Origin: Methylococcaceae bacterium | Lineage (GTDB): Bacteria; Pseudomonadota; Gammaproteobacteria; Methylococcales; Methylomonadaceae | Direction: 5' to 3' | DNA length: 11,113 bases | Assembly: GCA_005779525.1 (NCBI GenBank) | Contig: SXIZ01000128.1 | Coordinates: 1-11,113, forward strand | In this document: positions 5,579-11,113 of the stretch, piece after piece | How positions within the stretch are numbered: the stretch's first letter is position 1 | How the letters are laid out: the number at the start of each line of letters is the position of its first letter | Translations under genes and position numbers: made by a program | Notes under the pieces: model-generated | The model's input: the letters and a program-made list of their open reading frames with translations, nothing else | What the model was told of the DNA's origin: nothing | The model's database searches: none

Positions 5579-6759
5579 GTTCTGTAGCCATGACGGAGAG
5601 TTTAGCTGCAGCACACCTTAGCCCCAAAAAAATCATGTTTAGTGCGGGCGAATCATCGGGCGATCAGCACGCGGCCAATATGTTTTTAGAGATGCAACGC
5701 CAGCACCCTGAAATTCAAGCAATAGGTATGGGCATGTCTAATATGGCCGCCGCGGGGATTGAGTTGGCTTATGATTCCTCCAAAATCGCAGTGATCGGTT
5801 TGGTAGAAATCATTAAACATTACCGCGAAATCCGTCAGGCCTTAACCTTGATGCAAAAGCTGGTGCTGAGCGAAAAACCCGATTTATTGGTGTGTGTGGA
5901 TTACCAGAAATTTAATCTACAATTGGCGCAATTTGCAAAACGTCATGGGTTTAAAGTGTTGTTTTGTATTAGCCCCCAAATTTGGGCCTCACGCCCTGGA
6001 CGCATCAAAGCGTATGGGCAAGCTATTGATATGATGGCGGTTATTTTTCCATTTGAAACCGCCCTGTATGCAGCTGAAAATGTCCCCGTCAGATATGTGG
6101 GACATCCCTCGGTTGACCGGGTTAAACCGCTCTATTCGAAAGCTGAGAATCGCCAGCGTTTTGCCTTAAAAGCGCAGCAACCGCTTGTAGGTTTATTTCC
6201 AGGAAGTCGGAATAATGAAATTCGCTATCTGCTGCCCGTCATGCTGGAAGCCGCGGCATTATTGTATGCGCAGGACGCAAGTCTGCAATTTATTTTGCCC
6301 CAGGCCGATTCTATTACTGACGAGCAATTGCAGGGCTATTTAGCGCAATCGTCGCTGAACATTAAGGTCATCAAGCACGAACCGTATGAAGTCATGCAAT
6401 GCTGCGATGTGATTATGTCGACGTCAGGTACGGCAACGCTGGAAATTGCGTTATTGAATATCCCGTTGGTGATTACCTATAAATTATCTAGCTTAACCTA
6501 TTATGTGGCGCGTTGGCTAATTAATACCCCGTTTATCGGCTTACCCAATATTATTGCTGGCAAAGCGATTGTGAAAGAGCTCATCCAGCAAGATGCGACT
6601 GCGCCTAAATTAGCAGCGGAAGTTCAACGAATTTTAGGTGACCAAGACTATGCAGCTCAAATGCGCACTGAGTTACAGGCTGTTCAGCAGCTGCTTGGAC
6701 AGGGTGGTGGGTCTAAAAATATGGCAGATTTGGCATTAGAAATGCTTGGTCTATGCTGA
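5575..6759 (+). CDS. lpxB: Lipid-A-disaccharide synthase (LpxB family, somewhat divergent)
   Basis: A 394-residue GT19 glycosyltransferase. LpxB condenses UDP-2,3-diacylglucosamine with lipid X to form lipid A disaccharide at the inner membrane. Family motifs in order: AGESSGDQHAA (24-34), IAVIGLVEII (71-80), CVDYQKFN (107-114), CISPQIWASRPGRI (131-144), FPFE (158-161), YVGHPSVD (174-181), FPGSRNNEI (208-216), STSGTATLEIAL (282-293) and LPNIIAGKAIVKEL (323-336). D109 and R212 align with the aspartate of E. coli 'GIDAPDFN' and the arginine of 'PGSR'. The second acidic residue of that first motif is Lys here (K112), and the usual WAWR is WASR. GTG 5575 overlaps the tatD stop; ATG 5590 is an alternative start. 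Neighbouring lpx genes are absent, so it may be a second copy. Confidence 0.88.
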   Translation: MSSVAMTESLAAAHLSPKKIMFSAGESSGDQHAANMFLEMQRQHPEIQAIGMGMSNMAAAGIELAYDSSKIAVIGLVEIIKHYREIRQALTLMQKLVLSEKPDLLVCVDYQKFNLQLAQFAKRHGFKVLFCISPQIWASRPGRIKAYGQAIDMMAVIFPFETALYAAENVPVRYVGHPSVDRVKPLYSKAENRQRFALKAQQPLVGLFPGSRNNEIRYLLPVMLEAAALLYAQDASLQFILPQADSITDEQLQGYLAQSSLNIKVIKHEPYEVMQCCDVIMSTSGTATLEIALLNIPLVITYKLSSLTYYVARWLINTPFIGLPNIIAGKAIVKELIQQDATAPKLAAEVQRILGDQDYAAQMRTELQAVQQLLGQGGGSKNMADLALEMLGLC

Positions 6760-6760
6760 G

Positions 6761-6774
6761 CATCGTTATCGATG
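6761..6774 (+). other. Weak hairpin just after lpxB
   Basis: CATCG-TTAT-CGATG begins two bases after the lpxB stop codon and forms a 5-base stem with a 4-base loop. No T run follows, so it is at most a weak 3' end structure. Confidence 0.25.
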
Positions 6775-6823
6775 TGAAGTTCAAAATAATGCTTGCTTCT
6801 CGTGATATTAGCCCTCGTTGTAC

Positions 6824-6829
6824 TATAAT
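6824..6829 (+). promoter_or_regulatory. Candidate -10 box of the leader and membrane protein gene
   Basis: An exact TATAAT lies about seven bases before the position where a transcript would start (near 6836), at the left edge of the structured leader. The -35 region at 17-18 bases is poor (at best three of six matches), so an activator may be needed or the box may be fortuitous. Confidence 0.4.
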
Positions 6830-6833
6830 TTAA

Positions 6834-6915
6834 ATTCAAGCGTTTCGCTGGAATCTAAAAGCTACGGTGGCAGCCTATAACTTTGGCTGAAATACCAATC
6901 CCGGGGAGTCATAGC
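6834..6915 (+). promoter_or_regulatory. Structured 5' leader, possible cis-regulatory RNA
   Basis: Hairpin 1 is ATTCAAGCG (6834-6842) with CGCTGGAAT (6846-6854), a 3-base loop and one A-G mismatch. Hairpin 2 is CAGCC (6871-6875) with GGCTG (6885-6889), extended through an internal loop by GGT (6866-6868) with ACC (6894-6896). GCTA (6861-6864) can also close on TAGC (6912-6915), immediately before a mini-ORF start. GGGGAG (6903-6908) lies between hairpin 2 and this closing strand. The segment GGCTGAAATACC faintly recalls part of thiamin pyrophosphate riboswitches, but the rest of that fold is absent. No known riboswitch family was recognised. Confidence 0.38.
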
Positions 6916-6942
6916 ATGTTTTGTTTAAATTTATCCTATTAA
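6916..6942 (+). CDS. Eight-codon upstream ORF (possible leader peptide)
   Basis: ATG at 6916 follows GGGGAG (6903-6908) by seven bases, a much better ribosome binding site than the one before the next gene. The frame encodes MFCLNLSY and stops at TAA, seven bases before the ATG at 6950. Position and spacing fit a leader peptide coupling or attenuating translation of the membrane protein. There is no run of one regulatory amino acid, so the trigger cannot be guessed. Confidence 0.35.
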   Translation: MFCLNLSY

Positions 6943-6949
6943 AAAGAAC

Positions 6950-7372
6950 ATGACGCATTTACGTAAAATTTTGCCCATTTTAGTTTTTGGCTTTTTGGTT
7001 TTCTTTCCAGATGTCGTGCTGTCTTCCATAATGGAATGTCTCCATTTAACGGTTGAACTTGCGCATCTGCTGTTTGAGGTCGTGGAGTTAAGCCTAGATC
7101 ATATTATTGAGCACTTATTTGAGACCGACCTCCACGAAACTCAAGTTATTGTGTTTTACATTATGATGGTCTTGTGCGCAATTGTCGCATATGGGCTGTG
7201 GCTGGTGACTAAGCGGGCTTGCATTTACTGCAAGTTAAAACTGGTGGAGCAAAAAAATTATCGCCAAGAGCAATTACACGATTACTGGCTGCATCAGGAC
7301 ATTATGCACAAGATCAGTATTGTCGTGCTCAGCGTGGGATTGGTGATGACTTATTTGTTATTTTTTATGTAG
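6950..7372 (+). CDS. Histidine-rich small membrane protein of unknown function
   Basis: A 140-residue protein with three apolar segments: an N-terminal signal-anchor-like helix at about 7-26 (ILPILVFGFLVFFPDVVLSS), a helix at about 65-86 (QVIVFYIMMVLCAIVAYGLWLV) and one at about 120-139 (KISIVVLSVGLVMTYLLFF). Between the first two lies a His/Glu-rich amphipathic stretch (residues 28-62) with the pattern HLTVELAHLLFEVVELSLDH, then EHLFETDLHE. A CIYC pair follows the second helix. The His/Glu pattern could bind metal or pack in the membrane; this is inference. The family looks conserved rather than random, but I cannot name it. Only weak AAAGA precedes the ATG, so translation may rely on the upstream mini-ORF. 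Confidence 0.65.
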   Translation: MTHLRKILPILVFGFLVFFPDVVLSSIMECLHLTVELAHLLFEVVELSLDHIIEHLFETDLHETQVIVFYIMMVLCAIVAYGLWLVTKRACIYCKLKLVEQKNYRQEQLHDYWLHQDIMHKISIVVLSVGLVMTYLLFFM

Positions 7373-7376
7373 CTTG

Positions 7377-7441
7377 TGCTAGGGCAAACAAACTCAAACA
7401 CGTTCCTAATGAGATGTTTGAATTTAAGTTTACCTGCTAGC
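7377..7441. terminator. Long imperfect inverted repeat between convergent genes
   Basis: TCAAACA (7394-7400) pairs exactly with TGTTTGA (7415-7421) over a 14-base loop. The outer arms continue imperfectly from the CTAG near 7378 to the CTAG near 7440, with CAAAC-type sequences matching GTTTA-type ones. It lies just after the membrane protein stop and before the end of ispB. It may terminate both transcripts, but neither side has a clear T tract. Confidence 0.4.
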
Positions 7442-7458
7442 CAAGCGCGTTAGGTGAA

Positions 7459-8466
7459 TTAATGATTACGCTGGACCGCAAACTGCGCCAGCAAAACTAA
7501 TGCGTTCTTAAACTCTGAATCCGGCAGACTTGCTAACGCAGCAATCGCTTTTTGCGCTTCTTCATCAGCCCGTTGTTCGGTATACGTAATGGCATGGGTG
7601 TCTCGGACAATTTCAAACACTTCATTAAATGCTTCACGATTACCATGCTTAATCGCCTGCGTAATAGTCTGCGCCTGCTCAGCAGAACCTTGTTGTATCG
7701 CATGAATCAAAGGCAAGGTCGGTTTACCTTCGGCTAAATCATCCCCTAAATTTTTACCCAACTCTTCTGCAGAAGCTTTGTAATCTAACGCATCGTCGAT
7801 CAACTGAAACGCAATCCCTAAATGCTGACCGTAGGCTGCTAAATTTTCTTCTAGCTCAGGGCTTGAACCAGATAAAATTGCAGCTAAGCGTGTTGCGGCG
7901 CTAAACAAAATTGCAGTTTTGCGTGCAATCACTTCCAAATATTGCTGTTCGGTGGTTTCGGGATTATTGCAATTCAATAATTGCAAGACTTCACCTTCAG
8001 CAATCGCGGTGGTGGTTTTGGACAACACCTCCATCACGCGCATATTATTAGTGCGCACCATCATTTCGAAGGCACTGGAATACAGATAATCGCCAACTAA
8101 TACACTGGCAGCATTCCCCCAAACCGCATTGGCAGATTCTTTACCGCGACGTAATTCGGATTCATCAACCACATCATCATGTAACAGCGTTGCAGTATGA
8201 ATAAATTCAATCACCGCAGCGAGAATCAAATGATTTTGACTGGCCTCACCCAACGCTTTGGCAGCAAGCAGCAGCAACATAGGTCGCAAGCGTTTTCCAC
8301 CATTACTAATAATATAATGTCCAACTTGATTAATAAGCACCACATCAGAGCTTAATTCATTAAGAATCAGCTGATCGACAGCAAGCGCTTCGGTTGCGGT
8401 GAGACGCTTAATTGCGTCAAAATCTATAGGTCGCTGATTATTATTGTTTTTAGGTAGCGCAGTCAT
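7459..8466 (-). CDS. ispB: Octaprenyl diphosphate synthase (long-chain trans-polyprenyl transferase)
   Basis: A 335-residue all-helical isoprenyl synthase that extends farnesyl diphosphate with isopentenyl diphosphate to make the ubiquinone side chain in the cytoplasm. Key motifs: GGKRLRP (56-62), the first Asp-rich motif LLHDDVVD (D97, D98, D101) followed by RRGKESAN, the second Asp-rich motif QLIDDALDY (D224, D225, D228), and GKNLGDDLAEGKPTLPL (about 237-253), which carries the conserved Lys. The length is slightly above E. coli IspB because of a polar N-terminal extension (PKNNNNQRP). No obvious ribosome binding site precedes the ATG. Divergent placement against rplU is conserved in gammaproteobacteria and supports the ispB assignment. 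The exact chain length (C40 or another) is not decided by sequence. Confidence 0.95.
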   Translation of the reverse strand: MTALPKNNNNQRPIDFDAIKRLTATEALAVDQLILNELSSDVVLINQVGHYIISNGGKRLRPMLLLLAAKALGEASQNHLILAAVIEFIHTATLLHDDVVDESELRRGKESANAVWGNAASVLVGDYLYSSAFEMMVRTNNMRVMEVLSKTTTAIAEGEVLQLLNCNNPETTEQQYLEVIARKTAILFSAATRLAAILSGSSPELEENLAAYGQHLGIAFQLIDDALDYKASAEELGKNLGDDLAEGKPTLPLIHAIQQGSAEQAQTITQAIKHGNREAFNEVFEIVRDTHAITYTEQRADEEAQKAIAALASLPDSEFKNALVLLAQFAVQRNH

Positions 8467-8661
8467 TATTGCCGTGAAGCCGATAGTTGCATAAAATTAC
8501 AAAGGGTGAATTATAAGTGAATGTGGCCTTAAAATGACAAGTTTATTTGTCGGTTTTCAAGTTAATCTGCTATCGTATTGAAAAATAGAGACTGGTGTCA
8601 ATAGCCTAGATATGTTATTTTATACTTAATTGATTTAGAGAGTGTTTGTCAAATTAAATAA

Positions 8662-8690
8662 TTGACGAATGTTGATTTTAAAAATATAAT
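8662..8690 (+). promoter_or_regulatory. Sigma-70 promoter of rplU-rpmA
   Basis: TTGACG (8662-8667) and an exact TATAAT (8685-8690) are separated by the ideal 17 bases. The predicted start near 8697 leaves a leader of about 40 bases before rplU. This is the strongest promoter in the window, in line with high ribosomal protein expression. Confidence 0.85.
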
Positions 8691-8714
8691 TGTCTGTTCA
8701 CTTAAATAGACAAT
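8689..8714 (+). promoter_or_regulatory. Inverted repeat across the rplU transcription start
   Basis: ATTGTCT (8689-8695) is the exact reverse complement of AGACAAT (8708-8714), with 12 bases between. It starts at the end of the -10 box and covers the predicted start site. In DNA it could be an operator; only part of it would be transcribed if the start is near 8697. Confidence 0.45.
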
Positions 8715-8737
8715 AATGCTTGATGGAGCTTACGCTG

Positions 8738-9049
8738 ATGTATGCGGTAATTCAAACAGGTGGTAAACAGTATCGTGTTGAACAGGGTACAACCTTAAAA
8801 ATAGAAAAATTAGAGCTTGGAGCCGGTGACAGCGTAGAGTTCGATAAAGTACTGATGATTCAGTCTGGCGATGCGGTTAATGTCGGCACGCCTTTTATCA
8901 GTGGCGGTAAAGTCACTGCGACTGTCTTGTCTCAAGGTCGTCACAAAAAAGTTAGAATCATTAAATTTAGAAGACGTAAACACCACATGAAACACATGGG
9001 TCATCGTCAATACTATACAGAAATCCAGATTACTGGTATTTCTGCTTAA
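8738..9049 (+). CDS. rplU: 50S ribosomal protein L21
   Basis: A 103-residue protein, the same length as E. coli L21, which binds 23S rRNA in the large subunit. The start at ATG 8738 gives the family N-terminus MYAVIQTGGKQYRVEQG; an in-frame TTG at 8720 would add six residues and is rejected. GGAG (8725-8728) lies nine bases before the ATG. Signature segments are LMIQSGDAVNVGTPF, the basic KVRIIKFRRRKHHMK (rRNA contact) and the end GHRQYYTEIQITGISA, which matches the family closely. It is first in a two-gene operon with rpmA, 19 bases ahead. Confidence 0.98.
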   Translation: MYAVIQTGGKQYRVEQGTTLKIEKLELGAGDSVEFDKVLMIQSGDAVNVGTPFISGGKVTATVLSQGRHKKVRIIKFRRRKHHMKHMGHRQYYTEIQITGISA

Positions 9050-9068
9050 TTTAGACCAGGAGTAGATA

Positions 9069-9326
9069 ATGGCTCATAAGAAGGCAGGCGGTAGTACACG
9101 CAACGGTCGCGACTCAAATGCGAAACGTTTAGGTGTTAAAAAATTTGGTGGTGAAATCGTCACTGCAGGCAGCATCATCGTGCGCCAACGCGGTACACGT
9201 TTTCATGCAGGCGACAATGTAGGCATTGGCAGAGACCATACCTTATTCGCAACTGCAGCGGGTAAAGTGACTTTTGTAACTAAAGGTCCTGACAGCCGTA
9301 AATTTGTTAGTATTGTTGCTGCATAA
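9069..9326 (+). CDS. rpmA: 50S ribosomal protein L27
   Basis: An 85-residue protein of normal length whose N-terminal arm reaches the peptidyl transferase centre of the ribosome. The start reads MAHKKAGGSTRNGRDS, the standard gammaproteobacterial N-terminus without the cleaved leader found in Firmicutes. KRLGVKKFGGE, IIVRQRGTRFHAG and VGIGRDHTLFA follow in the usual order. CCAGGAG (9056-9062) lies six bases before the ATG. It is cotranscribed with rplU and is followed by a strong intrinsic terminator. Confidence 0.98.
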   Translation: MAHKKAGGSTRNGRDSNAKRLGVKKFGGEIVTAGSIIVRQRGTRFHAGDNVGIGRDHTLFATAAGKVTFVTKGPDSRKFVSIVAA

Positions 9327-9361
9327 GGTTGGTGCCGCGTTAGGCGGTAAATGCACAATCC

Positions 9362-9393
9362 AAAAGCCTCGGCATCGCTGCCGGGGCTTTTTT
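9362..9393 (+). terminator. Rho-independent terminator of rplU-rpmA
   Basis: AGCCTCGGCA (9365-9374) pairs with TGCCGGGGCT (9379-9388) around a TCGC loop, with one T-G wobble; three A-T pairs extend the base. A run of six T (9388-9393) follows directly. It lies 36 bases after the rpmA stop. Confidence 0.92.
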
Positions 9394-9433
9394 GTATCTG
9401 TCAGTATCATGCGTTCGAGCGTAAAGAAAAACT

Positions 9434-10468
9434 ATGAAATTTGTTGATGAAGCTGAAATTAAAGTGGAAGCAGGCGATGGCGGCAACGGCATTATCACTT
9501 TTCGGCGAGAGAAATATATTCCCAAGGGCGGTCCAGATGGTGGCGATGGCGGCGATGGTGGCTGCGTCTATCTAATTGCGACCGAGAACGTGAACACCCT
9601 GGTAGATTTCAGGTTCCATTCAACGCATCGCGCTGAACGAGGCGGAAACGGGAAACGCAATAACAGCAAAGGTCGCCAGGGTGAAGACTGCTATGTGCAA
9701 GTACCGCCTGGAACCCTAGTCAGCGATCTGGATACGGGTGAGATTATTGGTGATTTAACTAAACCCGGCGAAACCTTATTAGTCGCGCAAGGCGGCTTCC
9801 ATGGTTTAGGCAATACCCGCTTCAAAAGCAGTATCAATCGTACCCCAATGAAAGCCACGGCAGGCTCACCGGGTGAACATCGCATGTTACGCCTTGAGCT
9901 AACCCTGATCGCCGATGTCGGCTTGCTAGGCTTGCCCAATGCTGGAAAATCCAGTTTAATTCGCGCTGTCTCTTCGGCACGTCCGAAAGTTGCAGATTAC
10001 CCGTTTACCACGCTCTACCCAAATCTAGGCGTAGTGCGGGTTGATGATATGCGTAGCTTTGTGATTGCCGATATCCCCGGGGTCATCGAAGGTGCAGCCG
10101 AAGGTGCAGGTTTAGGTTTACAATTTTTAAAACATTTATCACGTACTGGCTTGTTGTTGCATATTCTGGATATTGATCCCATCGATGCCGACGACTCTCC
10201 GGTAGCTTCAGCGCATAAAATCATCAACGAAATCGAACAATGGGGCGATGAATTACTCGATAAACCGCGCTGGCTGGTGCTCAACAAGATTGACCGCGTG
10301 TATGAAGATGAAATCGAAGCACGCTGCCAAGCGATTATTGATGAACTCGCCTGGGATCAGCCCGTCTTTAAGATATCGGCCATAACAGGTGAAGGCACAC
10401 AAGCATTAATGTATGCCATTATGAATTTTTTAGAACACAGCAGGAATGAAGCGCGTGAGCAGGTCTGA
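9434..10468 (+). CDS. obgE: Obg family GTPase (ObgE/CgtA)
   Basis: A 344-residue GTPase that associates with the 50S subunit and acts in ribosome assembly and the stringent response. The Gly-rich Obg domain spans about 1-158 (start MKFVDEAEIKVEAGDGGNG, with KGGPDGGDGGDGG at 31-43). The G domain follows: G1 GLPNAGKSS (166-174), G3 DIPGVIEGA (213-221), G4 NKID (284-287) and G5 SAIT (315-318). The C-terminal tail is short, without the long acidic extension of E. coli ObgE. The ATG has only a weak AAAGA-type ribosome binding site. It begins 40 bases after the rpmA terminator with no clear promoter between, so expression may come from read-through. It overlaps proB. Confidence 0.97.
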   Translation: MKFVDEAEIKVEAGDGGNGIITFRREKYIPKGGPDGGDGGDGGCVYLIATENVNTLVDFRFHSTHRAERGGNGKRNNSKGRQGEDCYVQVPPGTLVSDLDTGEIIGDLTKPGETLLVAQGGFHGLGNTRFKSSINRTPMKATAGSPGEHRMLRLELTLIADVGLLGLPNAGKSSLIRAVSSARPKVADYPFTTLYPNLGVVRVDDMRSFVIADIPGVIEGAAEGAGLGLQFLKHLSRTGLLLHILDIDPIDADDSPVASAHKIINEIEQWGDELLDKPRWLVLNKIDRVYEDEIEARCQAIIDELAWDQPVFKISAITGEGTQALMYAIMNFLEHSRNEAREQV

Positions 10469-11113
10469 TTTCGCAAAAACCAAACGAGTTGTCGTCAAAA
10501 TTGGTAGTTCATTATTAACCGCTGGCGGACAAGGCTTAAATAAACCTGCCATTGCCGCGTGGGTGGCGCAAATGGCCAACCTGCGCCAGCAAGGCATGGA
10601 AGTGATTCTAGTATCCTCTGGCTCAGTCGCTGAAGGCATGTGCCGCCTAGGTTGGAAAACTCGCCCCAAAGCCTTGCACGAACTGCAAGCTGCCGCCTCT
10701 GTCGGACAAATGGGCTTAGTCAGAGTCTTTGAAAATTATTTTCAAGAACACGGACTGCTGGCGGCGCAGGTATTACTGACACACGACGATTTATCGGATC
10801 GGCAGCGTTATCTCAATGCACGCAGCACTTTGTTGACCTTATTAAAATTGGGTGTAGTGCCCGTCATCAATGAAAACGATGCCGTCGCTACCGAAGAAAT
10901 TCGCTTAGGTGATAACGACACCTTAGCTGCCTTGGTCACCAACTTAGTCGAGTCAGAATTACTGGTCTTACTGACTGACCAACATGGACTATTTACGGGC
11001 GATCCCAGTCTTAATCCCGATGCCAAATTAATTACCGAAATCAGCGTTAACGACAACTTACTCGATGAAGTTGCAGGTGAAAGCCGCAGCGGACTAGGAC
11101 GTGGCGGCATGTA
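10455..11113 (+). CDS. proB: Glutamate 5-kinase (partial, cut by the window end)
   Basis: The first enzyme of proline synthesis, phosphorylating glutamate to gamma-glutamyl phosphate in the cytoplasm. The first 219 residues are visible, covering most of the amino acid kinase domain: VVVKIGSSLL (K15), ILVSSGSVAEGM, NARSTL, the substrate motif PVINENDAVATEE, LGDNDTLAALV, LLTDQHGLFTGDP and SGLGRGGM at the cut. Two starts are possible. ATG 10446 has its AGG only one base away, whereas GTG 10455 has AGGA (10442-10445) at nine bases and yields an N-terminus like that of Pseudomonas ProB, so the GTG is preferred. It overlaps the end of obgE by 14 bases, implying coupled expression. Whether a C-terminal PUA domain is present cannot be seen. 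Confidence 0.95.
   Translation, partial: MSRSDFAKTKRVVVKIGSSLLTAGGQGLNKPAIAAWVAQMANLRQQGMEVILVSSGSVAEGMCRLGWKTRPKALHELQAAASVGQMGLVRVFENYFQEHGLLAAQVLLTHDDLSDRQRYLNARSTLLTLLKLGVVPVINENDAVATEEIRLGDNDTLAALVTNLVESELLVLLTDQHGLFTGDPSLNPDAKLITEISVNDNLLDEVAGESRSGLGRGGM

Larger units (their letters stand above)
8467..8737. promoter_or_regulatory. Divergent ispB / rplU control region
   Basis: This AT-rich 271-base region carries the rplU promoter and presumably the ispB promoter. TGTCAA at 8647-8652 is an exact TTGACA on the minus strand, back to back with the rplU -35 box. The best minus-strand -10 at 17 bases (TTAAGT, 8624-8629) is poor. GACAA (8536-8540) and TTGTC (8547-8551) form a small hairpin in the presumed ispB leader. 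Confidence 0.5.

Noticed and set aside
6834..6915. Possible TPP or c-di-GMP (GEMM) riboswitch
   Set aside because: Only short stretches (GGCTGA..TACC; AAGCTACGG) resemble these families; the remaining conserved core elements are missing.
7219..7440. Plus-strand frame overlapping the end of the His-rich membrane protein gene
   Set aside because: It is a shifted-frame shadow of that gene, with no ribosome binding site and no coherent protein character.
8720..8737. Extended L21 start at TTG 8720
   Set aside because: L21 proteins begin MYAV; ATG 8738 gives the standard 103 residues with GGAG at good spacing.

Overview
The window looks like a chromosomal segment of a gammaproteobacterium with mid-range GC (judged by eye). 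The best taxonomic signal is the right end: ispB divergent from rplU-rpmA-obgE-proB. This order is typical of non-enterobacterial gammaproteobacteria such as Pseudomonas, and the ProB residues also look Pseudomonas-like. An LpxB-type enzyme points to a Gram-negative outer membrane. I cannot name the genus from the sequence alone.

Left third (1-4795): accessory or loosely organised DNA. It holds the tail of an unrecognised gene and a ribbon-helix-helix/PIN toxin-antitoxin pair with its own palindromic operator and related repeats on both sides. An ABM-fold protein and a TIGR01777 (YfcH-like) sugar-epimerase-family protein follow. A small four-helix membrane protein lies between two related hairpin repeats. 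On the minus strand is a secreted lectin-fold-like protein. The gaps are long and contain palindromes, a 52-codon minus-strand reading frame, and what looks like a small gene with an excellent Shine-Dalgarno sequence broken by a one-base slip in a T run.

Middle (4796-7458): a tatD-family metallohydrolase overlaps an lpxB homologue by 4 bases (GTGA), so the two are translationally coupled. Next come a structured leader with an 8-codon upstream ORF and a histidine-rich membrane protein of unknown function. That gene converges on ispB across a long imperfect inverted repeat.

Right third (7459-11113): core housekeeping genes. ispB (ubiquinone side-chain synthesis) runs leftward. A near-consensus sigma-70 promoter with a hairpin at the predicted mRNA start drives rplU and rpmA (ribosomal proteins L21 and L27), ending at a strong intrinsic terminator. 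obgE (ribosome-associated GTPase) and proB (proline synthesis, cut by the window end) overlap and follow only about 40 bases after the terminator, so they probably depend on read-through.

No CRISPR array, tRNA, rRNA or intact insertion sequence was seen. The most interesting leftovers are the frame-broken small gene at 4498-4655, the leader RNA plus mini-ORF at 6834-6942, and the repeats that bracket single genes or modules.
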